A stretch of DNA of 64,000 bases. It comes from Comamonadaceae bacterium G21597-S1 (GTDB lineage Bacteria; Pseudomonadota; Gammaproteobacteria; Burkholderiales; Burkholderiaceae_C). The position numbers and the translations under genes are program-made. The DNA is taken from NCBI GenBank assembly GCA_027214345.1, contig JAPWHR010000005.1:301783-365782 (forward strand), written 5' to 3'. Positions 30,235 to 38,595 of this stretch are shown here, one piece after another (the stretch's first letter is position 1; each line of letters starts with the position of its first letter). A model generated the notes under the pieces. The model saw only the letters and a list, made by a program, of their open reading frames with translations, made no database searches and was not told the DNA's origin.

Positions 30235-30786
30235 CTAGTCGTACGGTATTTCTTCCGGGTCTTGCTGAGTCTGAATCGCTCGCTGCCGTCGCCCATATTG
30301 GAGAAACGTTCCTGCACCGGACTGCACGTGCCTTAGCACGAGATAGTCGTCGAACATGGCTTCGACCACGTACTCGTCGTCGATGGGGCCGGGACCGTCC
30401 AACGTCAGGACGCGCCCCCGACCGAACAGCACGATCGAGCTCCGTTCTCCCGCCGATGTCCTGCCGATGAACCGATACGGTGGATTGGCGGGCGCAAGGG
30501 CGGCTCGCTGGACGGGCCGGGGCGCGACTGCCACCGGCAATGCGCTGACGACTTCGGGCGTCGCTAAAGCGCTGGGCGCTTGCGGCACCGGAGCGGTCAT
30601 GAAGGAGATCGTCGCGGGAGAGACCGCCCTGTGCGGCAGAACGCGTACGGGGGGCTCGGTCTTCTGTGCCGGCTTCAGCGCCAGGTAGGCCAGGCTCGCG
30701 ATCAGGATCGCAATGGCTACGGCCATAGGCGCGGCAAGCCCATGGTTGCGCGCGCCTGCGGTGGCCGTCGCTCCGAGCATCATCAC
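30235..30786 (-). CDS. Single-pass membrane protein with GspC/PilP-like periplasmic domain
   Basis: 183 residues. One membrane segment (about 20-38, PMAVAIAILIASLAYLALK) is followed by a Pro/Ala linker. A compact beta domain then reads YRFIGRTSAGERSSIVLFGRGRVLTLDGPGPIDDEYVVEAMFDDYLVLRHV, broken by charged turns as in the HR domain of GspC and PilP. This suggests an inner-membrane link to a secretion or pilus machine (inference). It is a second GspC-like protein besides gspC at 0.5-1.1 kb. It overlaps the next upstream gene by 4 bp. Confidence 0.6.
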   Translation of the reverse strand: MMMLGATATAGARNHGLAAPMAVAIAILIASLAYLALKPAQKTEPPVRVLPHRAVSPATISFMTAPVPQAPSALATPEVVSALPVAVAPRPVQRAALAPANPPYRFIGRTSAGERSSIVLFGRGRVLTLDGPGPIDDEYVVEAMFDDYLVLRHVQSGAGTFLQYGRRQRAIQTQQDPEEIPYD

Positions 30787-31634
30787 CTTCCGCCTGGCAT
30801 GAAAGGCCTGCGAGGCGCGAACGACGGCGTGCGCAGGACATGGGTGGTGGGCAGCAGCACCTCGTTTCCTCGCATGTCGCCGGGGAAGGTCACGACCACC
30901 GGCGCATCGTGGTCGTGTTCATGCTCGTCGCCATGCTGATCTACCAGCTGGCAGGCCGCAACCCCATCTGCGCCGGTGCGCGCGTGGCAGATCGAATGGG
31001 GCGCGCGGTCGAAATAGACGGAAACACCCGATAGCGGCCCCTGGCGGCTCGCGACGCGAACACCTACGATGTCGGCGTTGCGGGATTGCATCGGCTCCGG
31101 GCGCACGTCGACCACGCGCCACGCCGGGGGCGCATCGGTGCGTCTGGCCATGTGCTCGCGCGCGCCGGCCAGGACCTGCAACACCTGACCTTGCGAGATG
31201 CCGTCGCGCACCGCATCGCACGGCGGCCCGTCATCACCGATGCAGTACCGCGCCAACGGATCCAACCGCAAGATCAGTGTATACAGCTGCGCCAGAACCG
31301 CCATCGCGTGTTGGGCGTGACCGACCTCGCTCGTGTCTTCCCCCAGTCGTTGGACCGATACGTGCGACTCCGAGCCCTGGCGAACCTGCACCAGCCGAGC
31401 GACAGGCCGCGGCGCGGCGCCCGGCAGCTGGCTTGCCAGCACCGACCATGACTGAGGGCCCTGTTTCCATTGAGCGATGAGAAACGCCGGGTCGCGGGTC
31501 GTGACGAGGCTCGATCGTGGAGCCGGCCGGTAGTCCGGCGTCGTGGATGTGCTTGCCGCGGTGCTCGCGCAGGGCATCAGCAGCGCACACGTCGCCGCCA
31601 ATGCCCCTACCCGACGCGTCAGGGCCACGATCAC
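30783..31634 (-). CDS. Secreted protein of unknown function with C-terminal Ig-like, His-rich domain
   Basis: 283 residues from GTG. A Sec signal (residues about 8-27, ending STAAS) is followed by a helical region (about 95-165). The C-terminal domain shares a pattern with the tail of the MBL-fold neighbour: Cys216-x11-Cys228 around RTGADGVA, then a His-rich stretch HGDEHEHDHD (234-243) suggestive of metal binding, and VVVTFPGD. I do not recognise the N-terminal family. The start codon lies at the end of the junction repeat. It is in an operon between the GspC-like gene and the MBL gene. Confidence 0.65.
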   Translation of the reverse strand: MIVALTRRVGALAATCALLMPCASTAASTSTTPDYRPAPRSSLVTTRDPAFLIAQWKQGPQSWSVLASQLPGAAPRPVARLVQVRQGSESHVSVQRLGEDTSEVGHAQHAMAVLAQLYTLILRLDPLARYCIGDDGPPCDAVRDGISQGQVLQVLAGAREHMARRTDAPPAWRVVDVRPEPMQSRNADIVGVRVASRQGPLSGVSVYFDRAPHSICHARTGADGVAACQLVDQHGDEHEHDHDAPVVVTFPGDMRGNEVLLPTTHVLRTPSFAPRRPFMPGGR

Positions 31635-31694
31635 TGGATTACCGTCCGCCCTACGCGTTGCGGGATTCGCGCTTGGGAGTGACCCGGCGCGCTA
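31632..31694 (-). repeat. Gene-junction repeat, copy B
   Basis: On the minus strand this 63-bp segment starts with the TAG stop of the MBL gene and ends at the GTG start of the secreted-protein gene. It aligns along its whole length with the junction between the ABC permeases at 54.0 kb. Shared blocks include CGCCGGG, CTCCCAAG, CGCGTAG and the terminal TCCAGTGA. By eye roughly three quarters of positions agree, with a 2-bp gap. Confidence 0.75.
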
Positions 31695-33008
31695 TTTGCT
31701 CTTGCAGTTGCCATTGCTGCACACGAGGGCTGTGGTCTCGGCCGGCAAATCGACGAAGTCCGCGCTCTCTGCCCCTTGGAATGTGGCGACGAGTCTGTCC
31801 TTGTGCGGCCGCAGCGGGCGTACCGCGCAAGAGGCCATGCCGTTGGCATCGGTCGTCGCCATGCAGGATGCGCCGGTCTCCGCAACGGACAATTTGACCT
31901 TCTGGTTGGGCAGCGGCCCCCAGCCGTTCTGCACCTTGACCTTGACGTTCGTGGGCGTCGGGTCACCGACGAACTCGATGGTGTTGTAGCGCCACACCGG
32001 AAGTACCGTCGTTGCATCGAGACGGCTCAGCCAGGCGGCGGAGCACTCGCGCGCGATCACCATCTGTCTTGCGACGCTCTCGTGGCCGTACACGTGCTGG
32101 CTCGGTTTGGTGCGCCCGTTGGCAAGGATTTCCCGCATCTTCTGGCCTTCGCCATCCCAGTATATGTGCGGCGTCATGACCCCCTCGACGTTCAAGGCCT
32201 TGACCGCAACGTAGGTGCGTTCGATCGAGTCCAGGTAATCCGCGACGGCAGGAATGGAGCTCGCCGACATCGATTGGCCGCCGTTGATCAACACGCGAAC
32301 GGGCTTGCCGTGGTCCATCACCTCGACCACCGCGGAGGTCGAACCGGCCGTGTGGCCCGGCGTCGGCAGGATCCAGAACGACTTGCCGCCAATCGACATC
32401 TGGCGCAACGAATGGTCAGTGGAGTCGATGGGTGTCGGGATGTAGGACTTGGTGTTGTTGGCGTTGTCGGCGGACCCGAGGAAGATCTCGGGGTTCAGGT
32501 TGTCCTTCAACCACTTCGCGCCGCCATCATGATCGCCGTGGCCGTGCGTGATGAAGATGCCCTTCAATGGCAAGCTGGCGCTCAGGCCCAGCGACAGCAT
32601 CGCCGGGTAGTTGTAGGTTTCCACTTCGGACGCATTGTTGCCGCTGTCCACCTGCACCAGACCACCCGGCGTCTTGATCAGGTATTGCCCGACATAGTGA
32701 TTCCCGACGAACCAGACGTCGTCGAAGATCTGCGTCGTCGGAATTCGATAGGCCGGGTCCGATCCCGACCGGGCCGGGTAATTCCACCCCCTGGAGTTGA
32801 GGACGATCTGATTGTTGTCGTCTGGAAGATTGCAGTAGAAGGCGCGCGCATATTCCATCATGAACGGATCGTCGCCCACGTTGCGGGTGGCTGCGTCCCG
32901 ATGCACGTCGGTTCGTGACTGAGCGGTAACGAGGCCGGTGGTGGCCAGCGCACAAGCGGCCAGCGTTGCGATTGCGACTGACCTGAGATTGAAGTACTTA
33001 TCGTCCAT
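31692..33008 (-). CDS. Secreted metallo-beta-lactamase-fold hydrolase with C-terminal Ig-like domain
   Basis: 438 residues. A signal peptide ends near VTAQ (30). The MBL domain has THGHGDHDGG with His155, His157, Asp159, His160, then His219 in PTPGHTAGST and His281 in TPHIYWDGEG, the subclass B3 zinc-ligand order. No residue proves a lactamase; B3-like secreted enzymes also include lactonases and amidases. About residues 350-425 form a separate beta domain with Cys382-x11-Cys394 around TTDANGMA, matching the tail of the neighbouring secreted protein. A LysR-type box lies 94 bp upstream. The gene looks less GC-rich than the housekeeping genes to its left. Confidence 0.8.
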   Translation of the reverse strand: MDDKYFNLRSVAIATLAACALATTGLVTAQSRTDVHRDAATRNVGDDPFMMEYARAFYCNLPDDNNQIVLNSRGWNYPARSGSDPAYRIPTTQIFDDVWFVGNHYVGQYLIKTPGGLVQVDSGNNASEVETYNYPAMLSLGLSASLPLKGIFITHGHGDHDGGAKWLKDNLNPEIFLGSADNANNTKSYIPTPIDSTDHSLRQMSIGGKSFWILPTPGHTAGSTSAVVEVMDHGKPVRVLINGGQSMSASSIPAVADYLDSIERTYVAVKALNVEGVMTPHIYWDGEGQKMREILANGRTKPSQHVYGHESVARQMVIARECSAAWLSRLDATTVLPVWRYNTIEFVGDPTPTNVKVKVQNGWGPLPNQKVKLSVAETGASCMATTDANGMASCAVRPLRPHKDRLVATFQGAESADFVDLPAETTALVCSNGNCKSK

Positions 33009-33101
33009 CGATGTCTCCTTTGATTGTTGGCCCCGTGAGTGTGGCCAAGGGTAGTTTCGCCATCGCAGCCCATCTTGCGTGGCCCCGTATTCAATGCGTT
33101 A

Positions 33102-33116
33102 TTAACTTCGAGTTAA
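33102..33116. promoter_or_regulatory. LysR-type box upstream of the MBL gene
   Basis: TTAACT-TCG-AGTTAA is a perfect 15-bp dyad with the T-N11-A arrangement. Ten bases, TTCGAGTTAA, are identical and in the same orientation at 37547-37556, ahead of the tartrate-dehydrogenase-like operon. The distances to the two minus-strand start codons are 94 and 88 bp. Confidence 0.6.
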
Positions 33117-33207
33117 GGTAAACGACATTTGTATTGGCCCGACGGCGCTCACGCCAGGGATACACGCGTTTGAAGCCGAAGCATGGTTGAGCGGTCGGCG
33201 CCCGCCT

Positions 33208-35187
33208 TCATTCCGCGGTGGATCTGGGCGTGCTCAGGCGTGTCGCCGCCGATTCAGGCGCCTTGTGCCTTGCGCGAATTTGCCAGACCGCAACGGCTCC
33301 GGCGAGTGCCACACCGAGCAGATCGGTCATCAGGCCGCCGGCCACGAGCAGCACTGAACCGGTCAGCAGCAACAGGCAAGGCACCAAGGTCAGTGGCCCG
33401 AGAAACCATCGCTGCAAGGCGCCCGCCAGCAGGTATACGCCGATGATGGCGGTGACGGCATAGTGCCCGATCTTCACCCAGTCGTCACCTTGCAGCAGCA
33501 AAGACGGGCTGTAGAAAAACATGAACGGCACCAGGAACGCGGCCATGCCATACACGAACGAGGTGACCGACGTTCGCATCGGATCACTGCCGGCAATCGC
33601 GGCGCCGGCATACGCGGCCAGTGCCACCGGCGGCGTGATGGCGGAGATGACGGCGTAGTAGAAGACAAACATGTGCGCCACCAGCGGCGAGATGCCGAGC
33701 TTGATCAGCCCTGGTGCCACCACCGAAGCGGCCACTGCATATGCTGCGGTGGTGGGCATGCCCATGCCGAGCAGGATCGCGATCAGCATCGCGAACACCA
33801 ATGCCAGAAACTGGCTGTCACCGGCGATGGCGAGGATCATCGACGAGAATCGCAGCCCGACGCCGGTGAGGCCGATGACGCCTACGATGATGCCCGCGCA
33901 GGCGCACACCGCCATCAACTGGATCGTGCCCTTGGCGCCGAGATGCAACGCGTCGAGAATGCGTTTTGGGCCCATGCGTGTTTCGGCATGCAACCAGCTG
34001 ACGAGCAATGCGCTGATCAGGCCGAGTGTGCCGGCGCGGATCACCGAGTAGCCCGACACCAGACCGCCGATCAGGATGATCAGCGGCGCGAACAGATAGG
34101 CGCGCCGCAGCATGGCGCCAACCTGCGGCAACTCGTCGGCGGGCAGGCCGCTCATGTTGAGGCGCTTCGACTCGTTGTCGACCATGAAATACACGGCCAG
34201 GAAATACAGCAGTGAAGGCAGCACCGCCGCGACCATGATATCGGCGTATTTGACGCCGGTGATCTCGGCCATGATGAAGGCGCCTGCGCCCATCACCGGC
34301 GGCATCAGTTGCCCGCCGGTCGACGCCGCGGCTTCGATCGCCGCCGCACTGCGCGGCGGGTAGCCGACCTTTTTCATCAGCGGGATCGTGAAGGTGCCGG
34401 TGGCCGCGACGTTGCCAGCCGAGGTGCCGTTGATCGTGCCCATCAGCGCGCTCGACAATACGGCAACCTTGGCGGGTCCGCCGCGCCGACGCCCGGCCAG
34501 GGCAAACGCAAAGTCGATGAAATAGTCACCGACCTTCGAGACCTGCAGGAATGCCGCGAACGTGATGAACAGGATGATGTAGGTCGACGACACCGCGGTT
34601 GTCGGGCCGAACACACCCTCCATCGAGTAGACGTAGCTGAAGAGGAACGACAACTCGATACCCTTGTGCTGCAGCACGCCGGGCATCCAGGGGCCAACGA
34701 CACAGTACAGCAGGAACACGATCGCAATGATCGGTAGCGCGAGGCCGGCACAGCGGCGTGTCAGATCCAGCACCAGCAACGTACCTGCCACGCCGACTGC
34801 GACGTCCATCGAGGTCGGCGCCGCACCAGTGCGAAACAGCAGACCATCGAGTTCGACCATGATGTAGACGAAGCACAGGATCGACAACAGCGCCAGCAAC
34901 CAGTCGTATACCGGCACGCCCTCGCGAGCCGTGCGGGATCCGAAGCGGTACAGCATGAACCCGATGGCTCCGCCGAACGAGACGTGTGCGCTGCGATAGA
35001 TCAACGGGTCGAGCGGATAGAAGTTCAGCGACCACAGGTGGAACGACGTGAACGACACGCAGGCCCAGAAGAAGAGGTGTCGTTCCCAGGCACGAAGCTG
35101 CCGCGTGTTGCCACCGATCTCGGCCAGCTCGGCCGCCTTTGCCGCCTCGGCCGCCAGGGCGGCGTGGAAATCCTTGGATTGGCTCAT
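33208..35187 (-). CDS. TRAP transporter fused permease (DctQM, TAXI type)
   Basis: 659 residues, highly hydrophobic with many membrane helices. The small DctQ-like subunit is fused to DctM, as usual for TAXI systems. Conserved DctM-type stretches include GTINGTSAGNVAATGTFTIPLMKK, EAAASTGGQLMPPVMGAGAFIMAE and LLGMGMPTTAAYAVAASVVAP. It imports a carboxylate using a sodium or proton gradient with the receptor encoded 94 bp upstream. The C-terminal 130 residues carry additional helices and a charged tail. It is last in the operon started by the dehydrogenase. Confidence 0.93.
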   Translation of the reverse strand: MSQSKDFHAALAAEAAKAAELAEIGGNTRQLRAWERHLFFWACVSFTSFHLWSLNFYPLDPLIYRSAHVSFGGAIGFMLYRFGSRTAREGVPVYDWLLALLSILCFVYIMVELDGLLFRTGAAPTSMDVAVGVAGTLLVLDLTRRCAGLALPIIAIVFLLYCVVGPWMPGVLQHKGIELSFLFSYVYSMEGVFGPTTAVSSTYIILFITFAAFLQVSKVGDYFIDFAFALAGRRRGGPAKVAVLSSALMGTINGTSAGNVAATGTFTIPLMKKVGYPPRSAAAIEAAASTGGQLMPPVMGAGAFIMAEITGVKYADIMVAAVLPSLLYFLAVYFMVDNESKRLNMSGLPADELPQVGAMLRRAYLFAPLIILIGGLVSGYSVIRAGTLGLISALLVSWLHAETRMGPKRILDALHLGAKGTIQLMAVCACAGIIVGVIGLTGVGLRFSSMILAIAGDSQFLALVFAMLIAILLGMGMPTTAAYAVAASVVAPGLIKLGISPLVAHMFVFYYAVISAITPPVALAAYAGAAIAGSDPMRTSVTSFVYGMAAFLVPFMFFYSPSLLLQGDDWVKIGHYAVTAIIGVYLLAGALQRWFLGPLTLVPCLLLLTGSVLLVAGGLMTDLLGVALAGAVAVWQIRARHKAPESAATRLSTPRSTAE

Positions 35188-35281
35188 TGAAGGGGCGCTT
35201 TCCGGTTGTTGTCAACCCGCGTGAACCTGCAGGAATGCTCGGCAACGGGTCTCCGCTGCCGAGCAGGTGGCCGCGAGTGCG

Positions 35282-36265
35282 TCAAAGCGCCGCGGGGTTG
35301 AGCGCGATGCCCTTCTCCTTGAAATAGCGCACCGCACCGGGATGGAAGGTGAGGAAGGTGTTTGCCTTCGCGTTGGCGGGAATTGTCTCGACCGACGCCT
35401 TGTGGCCTTGAACCATGCGTGGGTTGTTGTCCATCACGGCCTTCGTGATCTCGTAGACCAGGTCATCAGGCAGATCCTTGTGCACGATGAAGAAATTGAA
35501 CAGGCCCACGGTCTTGTGGTCTTCGGTCAGCGACTTGTAGGTTCCCTTGGGAATGACGGAATCGCTCAGTTCGGGCATGGCCTTCTTCATCGTCTCGATC
35601 TGTGCATCGGTGTAGGTGAAGAATGTCGCTGGCTTGCTGGCGTCGATTTCGGAGAAGGCCGAGATCGGCACCCCGGCGCAGAACGCAAACACGTCGATCA
35701 GCCCGTCACCGAGCATGCCGCCCATGTCCGATGCGCCGCCGTTGCGAACGTTGACCTTCAGGCCGAGCGCGTTGAACATCTCCGGAAAGTAGGTGCCGCA
35801 GGTGCCAGCCTTCGGACCCACGCCTACATTCTTGCCAGCGATATCGGCCACCGACTTGATGCCACTGGACTTCAGCGCAACGAAGTGGAAGGGCGTGTCG
35901 TACATCGGGAATGCGGCACGCATGTTGCGCATTTGTCCGTTCGACTTGGCCCAGTCGGTACCATTCCACGCCTGCAGCGCCGGCCCCATCGTGGTCATGC
36001 CCAGCTCTGCCTTCTTGCTGTTGACCAGCATCAGGTTGGACACCGGGCCTTGCGACTGCTGGGTGGACACCTGTAGGCCCAGCTTTTCGGTGAGCAAGGT
36101 GGCCACGACGCCGCCGTATACGAAGTACGTGCCGCCCACGGAAGCGGTGGCCAAGGTCAGGCTTTGAGGCCACTTGGACTTGTCCTGCGCGATCGCCGTC
36201 GAGACGACGGACAGGCACAGCACGGAGGCGGCTGCGAGCTTGAGGAATCGAGATGTGGGTGTCAT
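35282..36265 (-). CDS. TAXI-family TRAP transporter solute-binding protein
   Basis: 327 residues with a signal peptide ending STAIAQ. TAXI features: LATASVGGTYFVYGGVVATLLTEKLGLQV, a ligand-site region TTMGPALQAWNG, and NVGVGPKAGTCGTYFPEMFNALGL. It captures substrate for the downstream fused permease. ATG at 36265 is chosen because it begins the signal peptide; the open frame runs 39 codons further 5' over the upstream gap. The likely ligand, judged from the linked dehydrogenase, is a C4 hydroxy acid (inference). Confidence 0.93.
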   Translation of the reverse strand: MTPTSRFLKLAAASVLCLSVVSTAIAQDKSKWPQSLTLATASVGGTYFVYGGVVATLLTEKLGLQVSTQQSQGPVSNLMLVNSKKAELGMTTMGPALQAWNGTDWAKSNGQMRNMRAAFPMYDTPFHFVALKSSGIKSVADIAGKNVGVGPKAGTCGTYFPEMFNALGLKVNVRNGGASDMGGMLGDGLIDVFAFCAGVPISAFSEIDASKPATFFTYTDAQIETMKKAMPELSDSVIPKGTYKSLTEDHKTVGLFNFFIVHKDLPDDLVYEITKAVMDNNPRMVQGHKASVETIPANAKANTFLTFHPGAVRYFKEKGIALNPAAL

Positions 36266-36311
36266 GATGTCTCCAGTTTGTTGATGAGAGAGAGCGATTC
36301 GGTCGCGCAGG

Positions 36312-37454
36312 CTAGGGCGCTGAAGATGATTCGTGAACCCGTGATTCCACGGAAGCGACGCCGCGAGCCGCTTTGTGCCCAACCAGCGCGAGCTGCCGGC
36401 AGACTGCGAGAGTGACTTGGCCTGTGCCGGCTTGTCCGCCGAGGTCGCGTGTGTGCAATGCGGGCGTTGCCGTGACCGTCTCGATCGCCGTCATCAGGCG
36501 TGCAGCCGCGGCGTGCTCGCCCAGGTGCTCGAGCAGCATCACACAACTCCAGAACGTGCCGACCGGGTTGGCCAGGCCCTGTCCCATGATGTCGAACGCA
36601 GATCCGTGGATGGGCTCGAACATGCTGGGGTAGCGTCGCTCGGGATCGATATTGCCGGTGGGCGCGATGCCCAGGCTGCCGGCGAGCGCGGCTGCCAGGT
36701 CGCTGAGGATGTCGGCGTGAAGATTCGTGGCGACGATCGTGTCCAGCGTGGCTGGCCTGTTGACCATGCGCGCCGTCATGGCATCGACCAGTTCCTTGTC
36801 CCATTGCACGTCGGGAAAGTCGCGCGCCACCTCGCTGGCGATTTCGTCCCACATCACCATCGCGTGCCGCTGGGCATTGCTCTTCGTGACGACCGTCAGC
36901 TGACGGCGCGGCCGCGATTGAGCCAATTTGAAGGCGTAACGCAGGATGCGTTCGACGCCGACACGGGTCATGATCGACATGTCGGTGGCCACCTCGATGG
37001 GATGGCCCTGATGGGCACGGCCACCCACGCCTGCGTATTCGCCCTCCGAGTTCTCGCGCACAATGACCCAGTCGAGGTCCTCGGGACGGCAGCGTTTCAG
37101 CGGCGCGTCGATGCCGGGCAGGATGCGGGTCGGGCGCACGTTGGCGTACTGGTCGAAGCCCTGGCAGATCTTCAGGCGCAGGCCCCACAACGTGATGTGG
37201 TCCGGGATGTCTGGGTCTCCAGCGGAGCCGAACAGGATGGCGTCCTTGTCGCGCAGCGCGTTCAGCCCGTCAGCGGGCATCATCTCGCCGTGCTTGCGGT
37301 ACCAGTCGCCGCCCCAGTCGAAGGACTCGAACTCGAAAACGAAACCGAAGCCGTCGTCGGACTCGGCCAGAGCCTGCAACACCTGCTGGCCAGCGGGCAC
37401 GACCTCCTTGCCGATGCCGTCTCCAGGGATGGTGGCAATGCGATAGGTCTTCAT
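36312..37454 (-). CDS. ttuC: Tartrate dehydrogenase/decarboxylase-like (isocitrate/isopropylmalate dehydrogenase family)
   Basis: 380 residues starting MKTYRIATIPGDGIGKEVVPAGQQVLQAL. The family substrate and metal residues are visible: RPTRILPGI, VIVRENSEGEYAGVGG, KSNAQRHAMVMWDE, and the Asp-rich VATNLHADILSDLAAALAGSLGIAPTGNI. EPIHGSAFDIMGQGLANPVG is the NAD-binding loop. The EYAGVGG/TtuC-like pattern favours tartrate or D-malate over isopropylmalate, and the TRAP genes downstream support carboxylate use. Exact substrate uncertain. It is divergent from its LysR regulator. Confidence 0.85.
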   Translation of the reverse strand: MKTYRIATIPGDGIGKEVVPAGQQVLQALAESDDGFGFVFEFESFDWGGDWYRKHGEMMPADGLNALRDKDAILFGSAGDPDIPDHITLWGLRLKICQGFDQYANVRPTRILPGIDAPLKRCRPEDLDWVIVRENSEGEYAGVGGRAHQGHPIEVATDMSIMTRVGVERILRYAFKLAQSRPRRQLTVVTKSNAQRHAMVMWDEIASEVARDFPDVQWDKELVDAMTARMVNRPATLDTIVATNLHADILSDLAAALAGSLGIAPTGNIDPERRYPSMFEPIHGSAFDIMGQGLANPVGTFWSCVMLLEHLGEHAAAARLMTAIETVTATPALHTRDLGGQAGTGQVTLAVCRQLALVGHKAARGVASVESRVHESSSAP

Positions 37455-37541
37455 GGGGACGCTCCGTAGGTCGGGACACAAGTAAAGTCCCGACTATAGG
37501 AACGGAGTCGAGAAACCGACACGGTTCGGCTCAAGGCGGCA

Positions 37542-37556
37542 TTGAGTTCGAGTTAA
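37542..37556. promoter_or_regulatory. LysR-type box in the ttuC-lysR divergent region
   Basis: TTGAGTTCGAGTTAA shares its last ten bases and its T-N11-A spacing with the dyad at 33102-33116. It is embedded in a wider inverted repeat, CATTG-N12-CAATG (37540-37561). It lies 88 bp upstream of ttuC and 16 bp upstream of the regulator start, where binding would also autoregulate. Confidence 0.6.
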
Positions 37557-37571
37557 CAATGAAGGGTGAAA

Positions 37572-38498
37572 ATGGCGAAGATCGTACAGTTGCCGGACAT
37601 CGGTTTCTTCTCGGCGCTATCGCGTGCGGGAAGCCTGACGGGTGCCGGACGGGAGCTTGGCATATCGACCGCGGCGGTCAGCAAGCACCTGGCCCAGATG
37701 GAAGAGCGCGTCGGAGTGCCGCTGGTCAACCGCACCACGCGCCGCATGGGCCTGACGCCGGAGGGAGAGTTGTACCTTGAGCACGCACGGCGCGTCATCG
37801 GGGAGCTCGATGAACTGGAGCAGGCTCTCGGGCTGGCCAAGGCCGCCCCCAAGGGGCTGCTTCGGGTCAACGCGACATTGGGGTTCGGGCGCAGCCATGT
37901 GGCACCGCTGGTGTCCCGCTTCGCCAAGCGGTACCCGGAGGTCGAAGTACAACTGCAATTGACCGTGAACCCACCGCCGCTGACGGACGACGTCTTCGAC
38001 GTCTGTGTGCGCTTCGGGGTACCCCCCGAGTCGCGGCTGGTGGCCCGTCATCTCGGGGCCAACCGGCGATTGCTGTGCGCGACGCCGGGCTACCTGATGC
38101 GCCACGGTACACCGAAGACACCTGACGACCTCGCGCGCCACCAGTGCATCACGATCCGCCAGGGCGATGAGGCTTATGGCGTGTGGCGGTTGCGCGAGCG
38201 AAACCGGCATGCGGCGACAAGGTCGGTCAAGGTGCGGGGCGCGTTGTCCACCAACGACGGCGGCATCGCGGTCAGTTGGGCACTCGAGGGTCATGGCATC
38301 TTGATGCGCGCCGAGTGGGACATCGAGCGGCACCTGAGGTCCGGCCGACTGGTGCAGGTGCTGCCCCAGTTTGACACGCCGGACGCGGACATCCATGCGG
38401 TTTATCCGCAGCGCCACCAGGGCTCGCGTCGGGTGCGGGTATTCGTCGACTTCATTGCAAAGGCCTTTGCCCAACAGGTGGCCGACGACGAGGCGTAG
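37572..38498 (+). CDS. LysR-family regulator of the TRAP/dehydrogenase locus
   Basis: 308 residues. The winged-helix domain reads DIGFFSALSRAGSLTGAGRELGISTAAVSKHLAQMEERVGVPLVNRTTR, followed by the effector domain, including the typical LLRVNATLGFGRSHVAPLVSRFAKRYPEVEVQL. The subtype resembles DmlR-like regulators of D-malate/tartrate genes. The ATG at 37572 has AAGGG 6 bp upstream; the GTG at 37566 is too close to it. It probably binds the two boxes described. Confidence 0.92.
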   Translation: MAKIVQLPDIGFFSALSRAGSLTGAGRELGISTAAVSKHLAQMEERVGVPLVNRTTRRMGLTPEGELYLEHARRVIGELDELEQALGLAKAAPKGLLRVNATLGFGRSHVAPLVSRFAKRYPEVEVQLQLTVNPPPLTDDVFDVCVRFGVPPESRLVARHLGANRRLLCATPGYLMRHGTPKTPDDLARHQCITIRQGDEAYGVWRLRERNRHAATRSVKVRGALSTNDGGIAVSWALEGHGILMRAEWDIERHLRSGRLVQVLPQFDTPDADIHAVYPQRHQGSRRVRVFVDFIAKAFAQQVADDEA

Positions 38499-38595
38499 GT
38501 CGCGAGCGTCGGTCGCGTATTCTTCGACGCCACCGCATGATCGGCAGCGAACCCGCTGGCGTCGAGGCTTCGAAGCCAATGGGCGCCCGCCGGCC

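Noticed and set aside
31692-33008. Acquired class B3 beta-lactamase resistance gene
   Set aside because: The zinc ligands match B3, but the extra C-terminal domain, the linked genes and the LysR box fit a catabolic or secreted hydrolase. No evidence for lactam activity.
30039-33200. Genomic island with tRNA attachment-site duplication
   Set aside because: I found no copy of the tRNA-Val 3' end downstream and no integrase or transposase gene in the region.
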